From assembly GCF_050157905.1 (NCBI RefSeq), contig NZ_JBKIWZ010000001.1, forward strand, positions 434,001 through 498,000: a DNA stretch of 64,000 nt, given 5' to 3'. This document shows, piece by piece, positions 14,195-23,532 of this stretch. The translations under genes were made by a program, and so were the position numbers. Within the stretch, counting starts at the first letter, position 1. Every line of letters begins with the position of its first letter. The notes under the pieces were generated by a model. The model made no database searches. It was not told the DNA's origin and saw only the letters and a list, made by a program, of their open reading frames with translations. The stretch is from Pantoea sp050157905. Lineage in GTDB: Bacteria; Pseudomonadota; Gammaproteobacteria; Enterobacterales; Enterobacteriaceae.

Positions 14195-15720
14195 TGTGGT
14201 GGTTTAAGAAAAAAGAAATCGCCGCGCCTGAGCCGGTGAAGGAGCCTGAAAAGGCTCAGATGAAGATTACCCCCGAAGCCGTTGCATCAGTCCATCCGAA
14301 AGCTACCCGTGAATTCCAGCGTTACGAGCCACCTAAAGGTGTTATCCCGGCATCGATGGAGAGAGCCATCCTTGCTATGGACTCCACCGATTACACCGCG
14401 CTGAACGAAGCGTACAGCATGGGATACGGCACGCTGGATTCATTCCCCGGCTATCCCTATCTGGCGGCGATGGCGCAGAAGCCTGAATACCGCAAGATGG
14501 TCGGCACTATCGCTGAGGAGATGACGCGAAAGTGGATAAAGCTCCGTACAGTTGGTGATGACGACAAGTCAGATCGCGTTAAGGCAATCACCGATGCACT
14601 TGAGCGGTTCCATGTGCGCGAGAAGTTCCGGGAAGCAGCAGAGCACGATGGCTACTTTGGCGGCGGACAGATTTATATCGACGTCCTGTCACCAAAAAAC
14701 GTATCAGCCTGGACGGATGAGAATGAGCTGAAGCAGAAGCTGTTTATCAGCGACAAAAAAATCCCCAAAGGCAGCCTGAAAGGTTTTCAGGTGATTGAGC
14801 CTGTCTGGACCTATCCCGGAGTTTATAACGCGCAGAACCCGCTCAGCCCTGACTTCTACAAACCGACTGAATGGTTTGTGATGGGTAAAACGGTCCACGC
14901 CAGCCGCATGATTGATTTCGTGTCACGCCAGGTGCCCGACCTGCTGAAGGCCTCGTACAACTTCCGTGGGTTATCACTGGTTCAGATGGCAGAGCCTTAC
15001 GTAAACAACTGGCTGCGCACGCGTGACAGCGTCAGTGACATGATTCACTCGTTCAGCATCCCGGTAATCGGCACGAACATGAGCACAGTGCTTCAGGGTG
15101 GTGGTGCGGAGTCTGTACTGGCTCGACTGGAGCTGTTCAACCGCTGCCGGGATAACCGCGGCGCATTCGCGAAAGACAATGACCCGACCACGCCGGAAAC
15201 GGTTGAGTTCGTCAATGCGCCCCTTTCTGGCCTCGACACATTGCAGGCGCAGTCGCAGGAGCATATGGCGGCAGTCTCCGGCATTCCACTGGTTAAATTA
15301 CTGGGTATCACGCCGAACGGCCTTAATGCTTCATCAGACGGCGAGATTCGCGTTTTCTACGACTACATCCACTCGTTACAGCAGGCGATGTTCAAAGAGC
15401 CCCTGAAGCGCGTTCTGGACGTTATTCAGCTATCTGAGTTTGGCGACATCGACCCGGAGATTTACTTCGAGTTTGAACCGCTGTACGAGATGAGCGCGAA
15501 AGAGCGTGCTGATATCCGCCTGGTGGATGCGCAGACAGATGCTGTGTACGTCACTCAGGTTCAGGCGCTCTCAGCCAACGAGGTGCGCGAGAAGATTGCT
15601 GATGACCCCGACAGCCCATATCACTCACTGGACTTAAGCGATGACCTCGAGATCGAAGAAAGCGACTTCGACGAAGACGAAGAGTCAGAGTCCGAAGACG
15701 ATCCGCCCGACAAGACCTAA
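14194..15720 (+). CDS. Portal protein (DUF1073)
   Basis: A 508-residue DUF1073-type portal forming the dodecameric DNA entry ring. Family features include YPGYPYLAAMAQKPEYRKMV-like text near 85-110, DGYFGGGQIYIDV near 150, and GLNASSDGEIRVFYDYIHSL near 375-395. The C terminus is very acidic. ATG 14194 is coupled to the terL stop; the TTG codon before it is not needed. Confidence 0.93.
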   Translation: MWWFKKKEIAAPEPVKEPEKAQMKITPEAVASVHPKATREFQRYEPPKGVIPASMERAILAMDSTDYTALNEAYSMGYGTLDSFPGYPYLAAMAQKPEYRKMVGTIAEEMTRKWIKLRTVGDDDKSDRVKAITDALERFHVREKFREAAEHDGYFGGGQIYIDVLSPKNVSAWTDENELKQKLFISDKKIPKGSLKGFQVIEPVWTYPGVYNAQNPLSPDFYKPTEWFVMGKTVHASRMIDFVSRQVPDLLKASYNFRGLSLVQMAEPYVNNWLRTRDSVSDMIHSFSIPVIGTNMSTVLQGGGAESVLARLELFNRCRDNRGAFAKDNDPTTPETVEFVNAPLSGLDTLQAQSQEHMAAVSGIPLVKLLGITPNGLNASSDGEIRVFYDYIHSLQQAMFKEPLKRVLDVIQLSEFGDIDPEIYFEFEPLYEMSAKERADIRLVDAQTDAVYVTQVQALSANEVREKIADDPDSPYHSLDLSDDLEIEESDFDEDEESESEDDPPDKT

Positions 15721-16456
15721 CGTCGGTGTCGAAGCCTGGTACCGCCGCAAGCTGGATAATCTCATCACCGAAATGAATGACTCGGTGGTGTACTGGCTCA
15801 AGGCGAATTACCGGGCCTCCGGCACTATGGCAATGGACGCGTCCCCGGCGGTATTTATGCGTGACGCGATGAAAAAGCTGGCTAAGCGGTGGCAGAAGCG
15901 ATTCGACGATGTGGCCGCTAAGCTCGCCGACCGGTTCGCAGGTCAGGCGCAGAAGAATTCTGACGTGTCGCTCTATAACGCGCTGGAGACTGCAGGATTC
16001 ACAGTGCCTTTTAAAATGACGCCCGCGATGAATAACGCATTGCAGGCAACCATCACGGAAAACGTGAACCTGATTACCAGCATTCCGGAGCAGTATCTCA
16101 CACAGGTGCAGATACTGGTCATGCAGTCGGTTGGTCGGGGGCGTGACCTTTCGATGCTGACTGATGAGCTACAGAAGCGTTACGGCATCACGCGCCGCCG
16201 CGCAGCACTCATCGCGCGCGACCAGAACAACAAAGCCACCGCAGTTATGCAGACAGCCAGACAGCAGTCTCTCGGTATTACTGAGGGCATCTGGCGGCAC
16301 TCTCACGCTGGTAAAGAGCCGAGGCAGTCACACGTTAAGGCTGATGGTGAAAAGTTCGATCTGTCGAAAGGTCTTTACCTGGATGGCAAGTGGACTCTTC
16401 CAGGCGAAGAGATTAACTGCCGCTGCACGTGGTCGCCGGTTATACCCGGCATTTAG
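15641..16456 (+). CDS. Phage head morphogenesis protein (SPP1 gp7/Mu F-like)
   Basis: A 271-residue minor head protein. The conserved C-terminal module is visible at about 185-268: LIARDQNNKATAVMQTARQ, WRHSHAGKEPRQSHVKADGE and a terminal GEEINCRCTWSPV. It probably joins the prohead during assembly and may be ejected with DNA. The start at 15641 overlaps the portal by 80 bp; an internal start after the portal stop lacks a good ribosome site. Confidence 0.88.
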   Translation: MTSRSKKATSTKTKSQSPKTIRPTRPNVGVEAWYRRKLDNLITEMNDSVVYWLKANYRASGTMAMDASPAVFMRDAMKKLAKRWQKRFDDVAAKLADRFAGQAQKNSDVSLYNALETAGFTVPFKMTPAMNNALQATITENVNLITSIPEQYLTQVQILVMQSVGRGRDLSMLTDELQKRYGITRRRAALIARDQNNKATAVMQTARQQSLGITEGIWRHSHAGKEPRQSHVKADGEKFDLSKGLYLDGKWTLPGEEINCRCTWSPVIPGI

Positions 16457-16485
16457 TTGGCAGCATACAAACACTTCAGTAATAT
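16457..16485 (+). promoter_or_regulatory. Moron promoter
   Basis: TTGGCA (16457-16462), a 17-bp spacer and TAATAT (16480-16485) form a near-consensus sigma70 promoter directly after the head gene stop. It would express the next gene from the repressed prophage. Confidence 0.72.
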
Positions 16486-16525
16486 TTATATGCCATTAAC
16501 TCGATGGCTCTCTGGGGTGAATGTG

Positions 16526-17011
16526 ATGACTAAGTTTGAACAACTTCGTGAAGAAGTTAGCACAAGGTCAAGAATGGAAAGGGAGTACTGGGATTCCCTT
16601 CAGGAGGCTGTGATAGTATTTCGAAATGGATTCTATAACTATCTTGGCCTTGAAAGTAATGAGATCGACGATGGGAAGGGTCATAAAGCTGGCATAGTAC
16701 AGGTTGGTAGAGTTAAAGATGGCAAGTTTGAAATGTGCGCGCCATGGGCACATGAAAAAGATGGAAAGAAATTAAGTTTCATTCTTTTCCTGATGTTGCC
16801 AGACTCAGAGTCGATGGAAGTCGCAATGACGTCATGGACAAAAATTACCGTATCAAAACCTTTCTATGATGAAGATGCGATTAACATTTCCACGCAAGAT
16901 ATGTATCAGCCAGTCTTGTGCACAAAAGAAAACGATAAACTTTCCCTTGAGCCTTTCTATGATGAGTTGTTTTCTGAGCTTGTCCGAAAAATAAGCATAG
17001 AGTCTCTTTAA
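16526..17011 (+). CDS. Moron protein of unknown function, 161 residues
   Basis: A soluble acidic protein inserted between head genes and AT-rich compared with them. It starts at ATG 16526 with TCTGGGGTGA upstream; the longer frame would begin inside the promoter. It starts MTKFEQLREEVSTRSRMERE and has a mixed alpha/beta look (FRNGFYNYLGLE, then LSFILFLMLPDSESMEVAMT). No signal peptide, membrane segment or known motif. Its own promoter and terminator mark it as a lysogeny-expressed moron, so a host-benefit or superinfection role is likely but unproven. Confidence 0.75.
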   Translation: MTKFEQLREEVSTRSRMEREYWDSLQEAVIVFRNGFYNYLGLESNEIDDGKGHKAGIVQVGRVKDGKFEMCAPWAHEKDGKKLSFILFLMLPDSESMEVAMTSWTKITVSKPFYDEDAINISTQDMYQPVLCTKENDKLSLEPFYDELFSELVRKISIESL

Positions 17012-17016
17012 CAAAC

Positions 17017-17040
17017 AGGTCGCTTAGGCGGCCTTTTTTA
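17017..17040 (+). terminator. Moron terminator
   Basis: AGGTCGC-TTAG-GCGGCCT makes a 7-bp stem with one G-T pair, followed by TTTTTT. With the promoter at 16457 it isolates the moron as one transcription unit. Confidence 0.85.
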
Positions 17041-17063
17041 TTGCCCGCAATCCGAGAAAACAC

Positions 17064-18380
17064 ATGACTATCGAACGGTTAGCGTTTGACCGCGCATCCG
17101 TGCGCTCATTCGATGGTAACGGCAGGCTTCAGATCACAAAGAGCAACATCAGCAAGGCGAATGTCTGTCCCTATTACGGGCGAGAGATTCCAAATGCTGA
17201 GGCGCTGGGTTTAGAGCCGGACAAGATTTACCGGCTATGGCGCCACCCTGACGAACTGAAGAAAGCCGCACCAACATTCAACAACATCCCTGTTCTCTGC
17301 ATCCATACCCCTGACTTCCCCGGCGACCCGCCTCGCGAATACCGCGTAGGTACGACGCACTCTGGCTGTGATTTCGATGGCACCTATCTCTGTAACGGCC
17401 TGTCCGTCTGGGATAACTCAGCCATCGCGGGTATCGAGACTGAAGAGCAGAAAGAACTGTCATCGTCGTATCAGTACGTCGCTGACATGAGTCCCGGCGA
17501 AACACCAGACGGCGAAGCATATGATGGCGTCATGCGTGACATCGTCGGGAACCACGTTGCACTGGTCGAAACCGGCCGCGCAGGTAGCGACGTACTGGTC
17601 GCTGATTCACTCCCACTGGAGCTTAAATACATGAAGTTAGACCGCAAAGGCGTTGCCGCACGTGCCGCGCTGGGAGCGTTTCTGAAGCCGCGCCTGGCTC
17701 AGGATGCTGCACCCAAAGACCTCACCGCCATCCTGAATGCGAACAAATCACCAAAGACGATCGCTCAGGCCATTATTGCCAAGTACAAAACCAAACTGGC
17801 TGCCGACATGGAGCTGGAACCTGAAGAGCTGGTTGAAATCATCGAAGCGTCTGCAGAAGGCATTGAGCCGGAAGAAGAGCCGAAAGTGGCTGGCGATGAC
17901 GACAACGAGTCAATCATCTCCCTGCTGCGTGAAGCCGGCGTGTCCGAAGAAGTGATCGCCAAAATCGCCGCCGCTCTGTCGCCTGCCGTCGCTGAAGATG
18001 AAGACAAAGACGACGAAAAGAAAGATGAAAAAGACAAGGTGTCCAAAACCGCTATGGACTCCGCAATTCGTCTGGCACAAGACAGCGCAACCAAAGCCGC
18101 CGCTGAGAACTTCCGCAAAGTGCGTGAAGCAGAGCAGGCTGTACGCCCGCTGATTGGCGATGTGGTCGCCATGGACTCTGCTGAGGACGTCTACCGCACT
18201 GCGCTTGAGCAGGCTGAAGTGGATATCACCGGCGTGCACCCATCGGCATTCCCTTCACTGGTGCGCATGGCAATCCAGCAGAAAGAAAATTCACGTCCTG
18301 TTATCGCTCAGGACTCCGCATCAATCAGTGAGTTTGAGAAAGATTTCCCGACCGCTGGCAAGCTGAAACGAGGTTTCTAA
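17064..18380 (+). CDS. DUF2213 prohead protease/scaffold-like protein
   Basis: A 438-residue protein. The N-terminal half (about 1-190) is DUF2213, considered a prohead protease-like domain: PYYGREIP near 35, YRLWRHPDELKKAAPTFNNI, and DIVGNHVALVETGRAG near 165-180. The C-terminal half is acidic and helical (a run of Asp/Glu/Lys near 310-330) as in scaffolds. It probably shapes and matures the prohead built from the DUF2184 capsid protein encoded downstream. Confidence 0.85.
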   Translation: MTIERLAFDRASVRSFDGNGRLQITKSNISKANVCPYYGREIPNAEALGLEPDKIYRLWRHPDELKKAAPTFNNIPVLCIHTPDFPGDPPREYRVGTTHSGCDFDGTYLCNGLSVWDNSAIAGIETEEQKELSSSYQYVADMSPGETPDGEAYDGVMRDIVGNHVALVETGRAGSDVLVADSLPLELKYMKLDRKGVAARAALGAFLKPRLAQDAAPKDLTAILNANKSPKTIAQAIIAKYKTKLAADMELEPEELVEIIEASAEGIEPEEEPKVAGDDDNESIISLLREAGVSEEVIAKIAAALSPAVAEDEDKDDEKKDEKDKVSKTAMDSAIRLAQDSATKAAAENFRKVREAEQAVRPLIGDVVAMDSAEDVYRTALEQAEVDITGVHPSAFPSLVRMAIQQKENSRPVIAQDSASISEFEKDFPTAGKLKRGF

Positions 18381-18381
18381 C

Positions 18382-18864
18382 ATGGCAGGTTTTCAGAGTG
18401 TAATTAACCAATACCCGGCCCCCGGCGTCGAAGGTGGCTTTGCCAGCACCAACGAGCACGCAACCTATCTGGCTGGTGAAGCGGCACTGGTCGCAGGTGA
18501 AGATGGCCTGACTATCGGTCGCTTTGCGTGGGACGTTAACGGCGTCGCATCAAACGCTGGTACCGGCGCACCTTCTGGCTTCGTGCATCGTGACGGGCAG
18601 GCAATCATCACCACATGGCTGGATAGCGATTCAAACGTCATCCAGTCCGGCCGCGAAGTAACCCTGATGGTTGCTGGAGACTTCTGGGCGCGCACATCTA
18701 CTGCCGCCACCCGTGGTCAGAAAATCTTCGCATCACTGACGACCGGTCAGGTTCAAACCGGCGCTGCGGGCGCAACCATTGACGGTTATGTCGAAACCCC
18801 ATTCAAATCCGGTAGCGTCGCAGCAGCAGGCGAACTGGTCAAAATCAGCACCTGGAGCAATTAA
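18382..18864 (+). CDS. Head decoration/structural cement protein
   Basis: A 160-residue beta-rich protein between the protease/scaffold and capsid genes. Its features (VINQYPAPGVEGGFAS, FVHRDGQAIITTWL, GETPFKSGS-like tail) fit the structural cement or Gp24 type proteins that stabilise capsids with DUF2184 coats. Assignment rests mainly on position and composition. The stop overlaps the capsid ATG by one base. Confidence 0.75.
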   Translation: MAGFQSVINQYPAPGVEGGFASTNEHATYLAGEAALVAGEDGLTIGRFAWDVNGVASNAGTGAPSGFVHRDGQAIITTWLDSDSNVIQSGREVTLMVAGDFWARTSTAATRGQKIFASLTTGQVQTGAAGATIDGYVETPFKSGSVAAAGELVKISTWSN

Positions 18865-19898
18865 TGAATAAGTTTCAACAGCACTACGCCGCAGCAAGCG
18901 GCAAGTACGGCATCGTGCTGCCGGGCGCAAAAGAGTACCTGAAGCCAGAATTCGCGGAAAACTACGCGCTGGCGATGGATGCGCAGCCGACCATGGTTAC
19001 CACTGGCAACTCAGGCATCCCGGCTTACTTCACCAACTACGTTGACCCTGAGCTGATCCGCGTTCTGGTCACCCCGATGAAAGCAGCTGAAATCATTGGT
19101 GAAGTGAAGAAAGGCGACTGGACCACTCTGACCGCGCAATTCCCGATCGTGGAATCTGCAGGTGAAACCAGCTCCTACGGTGACTACAACCACAACGGCA
19201 TGACCGCGGCTAACGTCAACTGGGTGCCGCGCCAGTCTTACCACTACCAGACCCACACCCGCTGGGGCGAGCGCGAGCTGGATATGTATGGCGCAGCGCG
19301 CATCGGTTATGCAGCTGAACTGAACGTGGCTTCTGCTCTGGTGTTGAATAAGTTCCAGAACAAATCCTACTTCTACGGCATCGCTGGCCTGCTGAACTAT
19401 GGCCTGCTGAACGACCCATCCCTGCCAGCCCCGATCACCCCGGGCGCAACCGGCACCGGTAGCGGCGTTACATGGTCAACCAAAGATGGTCAGGCTGTGT
19501 ATGACGATATCGCGAAACTCTACGGTCAATTGGTTGCACAAACCAAAGGCCTGATTGAGCGCGACTCTCCAATGACGCTGGCAATGTCGCCAACTGCTGA
19601 AGTGGCTCTGACTAAGACGAATATGTACAACGTCAACGTCTCCGACCTGCTGAAGAAAAACTTCCCGAACCTGACTATCAAGACTGCAGTTGAGTACTCA
19701 ACTCCGGCCGGCGAGATGGTCCAGTTGATTGCAGATCGCCTGGGTGAGCAGGACACCGCTTACGCAGCCTTCACTGAGAAGATGCGTGCTCATGCAGTGG
19801 TGACCGAAGAGTCATCATGGAAGCAGAAAAAATCTGGCGGCACCTGGGGTGCAATTATCCGTCAACCGCTGGCAATCGCCACCATGCTGGGAGTGTAA
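18864..19898 (+). CDS. Major capsid protein (DUF2184)
   Basis: A 344-residue major head protein of the DUF2184 family with an HK97-like fold expected. Typical text includes NYVDPELIRVLVTPMKAAEI, SYGDYNHNGMTAANVNWV and RWGERELDMYGAARIGYAAE. The context (protease/scaffold, cement, capsid, neck) supports it. Codon use is strongly biased, as expected for an abundant protein. Confidence 0.92.
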   Translation: MNKFQQHYAAASGKYGIVLPGAKEYLKPEFAENYALAMDAQPTMVTTGNSGIPAYFTNYVDPELIRVLVTPMKAAEIIGEVKKGDWTTLTAQFPIVESAGETSSYGDYNHNGMTAANVNWVPRQSYHYQTHTRWGERELDMYGAARIGYAAELNVASALVLNKFQNKSYFYGIAGLLNYGLLNDPSLPAPITPGATGTGSGVTWSTKDGQAVYDDIAKLYGQLVAQTKGLIERDSPMTLAMSPTAEVALTKTNMYNVNVSDLLKKNFPNLTIKTAVEYSTPAGEMVQLIADRLGEQDTAYAAFTEKMRAHAVVTEESSWKQKKSGGTWGAIIRQPLAIATMLGV

Positions 19899-19901
19899 GA
19901 A

Positions 19902-20231
19902 ATGGCTGAAGTCGTAACTGTAGGATGCAAGCTGCCGAATGGCCTGGTGATTGATGTGGATGGTGCGCAGCCTGTCGTTTTGAATGGCGCCAACTCATCC
20001 AACGTCATCGGCGGCTATGGCCTGACCGAGAACGTCGACAAAGCGGTGTTTGATAAGTGGCTGGAGCAGCACAAAGACCAGCCATACGTTAAAAACGAAC
20101 TGGTTTTCGCTCAGGCGAAGACCAACAGCGCTGAGTCGAAGGCCAAAGATAACGCCGCGGTTAAGTCGGGCCTTGAAGGTCTGCCGCAGGACAACCCGGC
20201 CCCGGGCGTCACCAAATCAGACGGTAAATAA
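19902..20231 (+). CDS. Small head-associated protein, 109 residues
   Basis: The position after the capsid gene and the text (VTVGCKLPNGLVIDVDGA, then FDKWLEQHKDQPYVKNELVF) match small proteins that follow DUF2184 capsids in many phages. The C-terminal 35 residues are polar and low in complexity. Likely virion-associated; exact role unknown. Confidence 0.7.
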   Translation: MAEVVTVGCKLPNGLVIDVDGAQPVVLNGANSSNVIGGYGLTENVDKAVFDKWLEQHKDQPYVKNELVFAQAKTNSAESKAKDNAAVKSGLEGLPQDNPAPGVTKSDGK

Positions 20232-20233
20232 TC

Positions 20234-20677
20234 ATGGCGGTCGTTGTCTTCGATATTGACGCGTTCAGGGCGCGTTATCCCGAGTTCAGCTCGGTGAGTG
20301 ATGACCTGCTGAAAGCGTACTTCGTTGAGGCAACGGTCTACCTGAATAACACCGATACAAGCCCGGTCACTGATGTGAATCAGCGGGCTGTATTCCTGAA
20401 TATGCTGGTTGCTCACCTCGCAGCAATGAATAGCGGCGTGGGCGGTCAGGCATCAAGTGGGTTAGTTGGGCGGGTAACGAGCGCTTCGGAAGGTTCGGTT
20501 TCTGTGTCGGTAGACGCCGGGCCGTCGAGCTCATCGTCATGGTGGTATCTGCAAACACCATACGGTGCAGCATTCTGGCAGGCCACGCTGCCATTCCGGA
20601 CGATTCGTTACCTGCCCGGTGCGTCACCATCGATGTACCCCTATCACTACAACCGCAGAGGAGCTTACCGGAGGTAG
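20234..20677 (+). CDS. DUF4054 head-tail connector-like protein
   Basis: A 147-residue protein with the pattern of DUF4054: FDIDAFRARYPEFSSVSDDL, then a helical bundle and the terminal segment containing TPYGAAFWQAT. The gene lies at the start of the neck region, where head completion proteins are encoded. A connector ring role is inferred. Confidence 0.78.
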   Translation: MAVVVFDIDAFRARYPEFSSVSDDLLKAYFVEATVYLNNTDTSPVTDVNQRAVFLNMLVAHLAAMNSGVGGQASSGLVGRVTSASEGSVSVSVDAGPSSSSSWWYLQTPYGAAFWQATLPFRTIRYLPGASPSMYPYHYNRRGAYRR

Positions 20678-20679
20678 CG

Positions 20680-21132
20680 ATGAGTTCATTTTCAGGTGGC
20701 GATGCACTGCAAAAACGCCTCCAAGAGCTAGCGAAAAGCCTCGGGGATGCTAAAACCCTTCGCGTCGGATTCCTTGAGGGTGCGACATATCCTGATGGTG
20801 AATCTGTCGCGATGGTGGCCGCAGCGAATGAGTTCGGCGATCCGGGCATGAACCGGCCGCCGCGCCCATTTTTCCGCCGCATGATTGAAGAAAAATCGCC
20901 TCAGTGGGGTGATGACATCGGCAAGATTGCAGTGGCTGTGAAATACGATGCATCCACGCTTTTTCCCCTCATGGGGGAGCGCATCAAAGAGCAGCTGCAG
21001 GGCTCAATCCGTGAGTTTACAGACCCGGCACTGGCTCCCTCTACGGTATCGAAAAAGGGATTTGATAAGCCCCTTATCGAAACCTCTCACATGCTCAACT
21101 CTGTCGATTATGACGTTAAGGACGGCGTATGA
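20680..21132 (+). CDS. Neck/tail completion protein (HK97 gp10-like)
   Basis: A 150-residue protein starting at ATG 20680 with GGAGGTAG upstream. The core (RVGFLEGATYPDGESVAMVA, AANEFGDP, NRPPRPFFRRMIEE) is typical of the gp10-type family that joins head and tail. The stop overlaps the next ATG. Confidence 0.8.
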   Translation: MSSFSGGDALQKRLQELAKSLGDAKTLRVGFLEGATYPDGESVAMVAAANEFGDPGMNRPPRPFFRRMIEEKSPQWGDDIGKIAVAVKYDASTLFPLMGERIKEQLQGSIREFTDPALAPSTVSKKGFDKPLIETSHMLNSVDYDVKDGV

Positions 21133-21506
21133 ACCTGCATGGCATTGTGCGCCGCGCCATAAACACAGTTAACCCTGACGTGAAGTGCTCAATCTACATC
21201 AGCACTGGCACAACTACAGCACCATCCGGCAAGCGTGTCCCATCCTACGCGGACCCGGTTGATGTCATGGGGCAGGTTCAGCCAATCACCTCCGATGACC
21301 TGAAGCACATCGATAACCTCAATCTGCAGGGGTACATGAAGTCGATTCACCTCAATGGCAGCTTTGAGGGGGTGAACAGGCTGAAGCAGAAAGGCGGAGA
21401 CAGAGTTGTCATTGAAAGCACTGGAGAGGAGTGGCTGACAGTACAGGTGCTTGAACAATGGCCTGACTGGTGCCGTATAGCCGTCCGATTGCAGGTGCCG
21501 ACATGA
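21129..21506 (+). CDS. Hypothetical neck/tail protein, 125 residues
   Basis: It begins MNLHGIVRRAINTVNPDVKC and is predominantly beta (VDVMGQVQPITSDDLKHIDN, GGDRVVIESTGEEWLTVQVL). It lies in the neck module of small coupled genes. A head-tail joining role is likely from position; no named family is assigned. Confidence 0.68.
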   Translation: MNLHGIVRRAINTVNPDVKCSIYISTGTTTAPSGKRVPSYADPVDVMGQVQPITSDDLKHIDNLNLQGYMKSIHLNGSFEGVNRLKQKGGDRVVIESTGEEWLTVQVLEQWPDWCRIAVRLQVPT

Positions 21507-22042
21507 GCGCGACCATAAGCATTACACAGGATGACCTGACAACCGCCTTGCGCGGTTTTTTATTGTCTCTCGTTGACGCAGAGGTGTTTCTCTCTCAGGA
21601 GAATAACTCACCAATGCCGATAGGTGATTTCGTCACCATGACGCCAATGTTTATCACCGGGCTATCAACTAACCGCGTTTCGTACAACGACCCCGGCGTC
21701 GGTCAGGGTAGCGAGCAGACGCAGCGCAGCAACCAGTGGCGGTGCCAGATCGATTTCTACGGCAACTCAGCGCAGGACATGGCGGCCGTTGTCGGCACCA
21801 TGATCCGCTCTGAATACGCCTCAGAATGGTTTCGCCAGAACAACATGCCGGTTACTCCGTTATACGCGGGAGAGCCGCACCAGACAACGATGATTAACGC
21901 CGAGCAGCAGTATGAGAATCGCTGGACGCTCGACTTCATCGCTCAGTTTAACGCCGTGATAGCCACCCCTCTGGACTTCATGGACAGCATTCAAGTCGGC
22001 ATTGTGGCCGCAGATTTAAAATTCCCACCGGAGAATTTATAA
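21503..22042 (+). CDS. Phage neck terminator protein
   Basis: A 179-residue protein starting at ATG 21503, overlapping the previous stop. The sequence (NWKRQIDFYG-like SNQWRCQIDFYGNSAQDMAA, then MINAEQQYENRWTLDFIAQF) resembles the LIC_12616/neck terminator family found just before DUF3383 genes. It probably caps the tail tube at the neck. Confidence 0.75.
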   Translation: MSATISITQDDLTTALRGFLLSLVDAEVFLSQENNSPMPIGDFVTMTPMFITGLSTNRVSYNDPGVGQGSEQTQRSNQWRCQIDFYGNSAQDMAAVVGTMIRSEYASEWFRQNNMPVTPLYAGEPHQTTMINAEQQYENRWTLDFIAQFNAVIATPLDFMDSIQVGIVAADLKFPPENL

Positions 22043-23521
22043 ATGGCAATTCCGTTAACTAAAGATGTCCAGATTAACCCTGGCGTTCTCGCTGCCGGCG
22101 GTAACGCGGTTGATCTGAATGGTCTTATCCTTACCCAGAGTACCTATGCGCCGGTGGGTAACGTCGCATCGTTTTCTGCCAAAGAAGATGTAGCCAAATA
22201 CTTTGGCAGCGCATCAGATGAGTATGCAATGGCTGCTATCTACTTCAGCGGCTATGACAACTCGACGAAAAACCCTGGCAAGCTACTGTTCGCACAATAC
22301 AACGATGCACCAGTTGCGGCATGGTTGCGCTCTGGCTCGATGGCGGCTGCAACGCTCGATCAGTTAAAGCTGTTGAGTGGCGTCCTTACCATCACCGTAG
22401 ATGGCACAACTGAGACATCGACTAACATCAACCTGAGTGGCGCAACGAGCTTTGCTGCAGCGGCTGACCTGATTGAATCAGCAATTGGTGACTCAGTTGT
22501 TGTCACGTTCGACACTACGCAGAAAGCTTTTGTAATCACCTCTGCAACTACCGGTGCTGGTAGCACAATTTCCTATGGTTCAGGTGATATCGCTACGGGA
22601 CTCAAACTCACAGCAGCAACCGGGGCGGTTATCTCGCAGGGTGCGGTAGCGCAGAACCCGACTGACTTCTTCATCGCCGTACTGAACAGCAGTCAGGACT
22701 GGGCGACATTCACCACCGCCTTTGAGTGCACTGATGCTGAGCATCTGGCTCTGGCTGGCTGGGCTAGCGCACAGAACTATCGCTTTGCCTATGTGGCCCA
22801 TACCAATGAGGAGTCAGCGCTGGTCAGTGGCAGCACCGAGACGATCGCGTATCAGCTTTTGGTCGTGAACAACTATGCCAATGTCCTGCCTGTATACGGC
22901 ACAAATGTGCACGCTGCTTCGGCTCTGGGTTACGCTGCTGCGCTGGACTTCGATCGTCAGGAAGGCCGGGTACCATTCAAGTTCCGCTCTGTCTCAGGCT
23001 TAGTGGCCAATGTCACTTCATCCAGTGACTATGACGCGCTGATTGCGAACGGCTACAACTTCTATGGCGCCTACACGGCAAACAGCTACTCCACACAGTA
23101 CTGGGCTGACGGCTCTATCAGCGGCGATTTCAAGTGGTTTGACAGCTTCTGCTTCCAGCTCTGGCTGAATGCAAATCTGATGCAGGATGCGATCGTAACG
23201 CTGAAGTCTAACCGTTCCATCCCATACAACGCGCGCGGCAAGGCAATCATCGAAGCCGGTTTTGCTGACACCATAAACCAGGGAGTTACGTTTGGCGGCA
23301 TCCGGACCGGCGTGAATCTCTCTGCTGCTCAGCGCTCAGAAATCGTTAACGCTGTCGGCACTGATATCTCTGCATCTCTGCTGGCGAAAGGCTGGTATCT
23401 GTATATCGCCAATCCGACATCAGCGCAGCGCGTTGACCGTACAAGCCCAAGCATGACTCTATGGTATTGCGATGGCGGCTGTGTGCAGAAAATCACTCTC
23501 GCCTCAATTGAAGTCCAGTAA
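22043..23521 (+). CDS. Tail sheath-like protein (DUF3383)
   Basis: A 492-residue DUF3383 protein, considered the contractile sheath in phages of this type. Visible features include GLILTQSTYAPVGNVASFSA near the N terminus, VLPVYGTNVHAASALGYAAA in the middle and ISASLLAKGWYLYIANP near the end. It is followed by the tube gene, the order expected for sheath/tube. This supports a myovirus-like tail in a phage with lambdoid control. Confidence 0.9.
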   Translation: MAIPLTKDVQINPGVLAAGGNAVDLNGLILTQSTYAPVGNVASFSAKEDVAKYFGSASDEYAMAAIYFSGYDNSTKNPGKLLFAQYNDAPVAAWLRSGSMAAATLDQLKLLSGVLTITVDGTTETSTNINLSGATSFAAAADLIESAIGDSVVVTFDTTQKAFVITSATTGAGSTISYGSGDIATGLKLTAATGAVISQGAVAQNPTDFFIAVLNSSQDWATFTTAFECTDAEHLALAGWASAQNYRFAYVAHTNEESALVSGSTETIAYQLLVVNNYANVLPVYGTNVHAASALGYAAALDFDRQEGRVPFKFRSVSGLVANVTSSSDYDALIANGYNFYGAYTANSYSTQYWADGSISGDFKWFDSFCFQLWLNANLMQDAIVTLKSNRSIPYNARGKAIIEAGFADTINQGVTFGGIRTGVNLSAAQRSEIVNAVGTDISASLLAKGWYLYIANPTSAQRVDRTSPSMTLWYCDGGCVQKITLASIEVQ

Positions 23522-23532
23522 GGAGCGACTAA

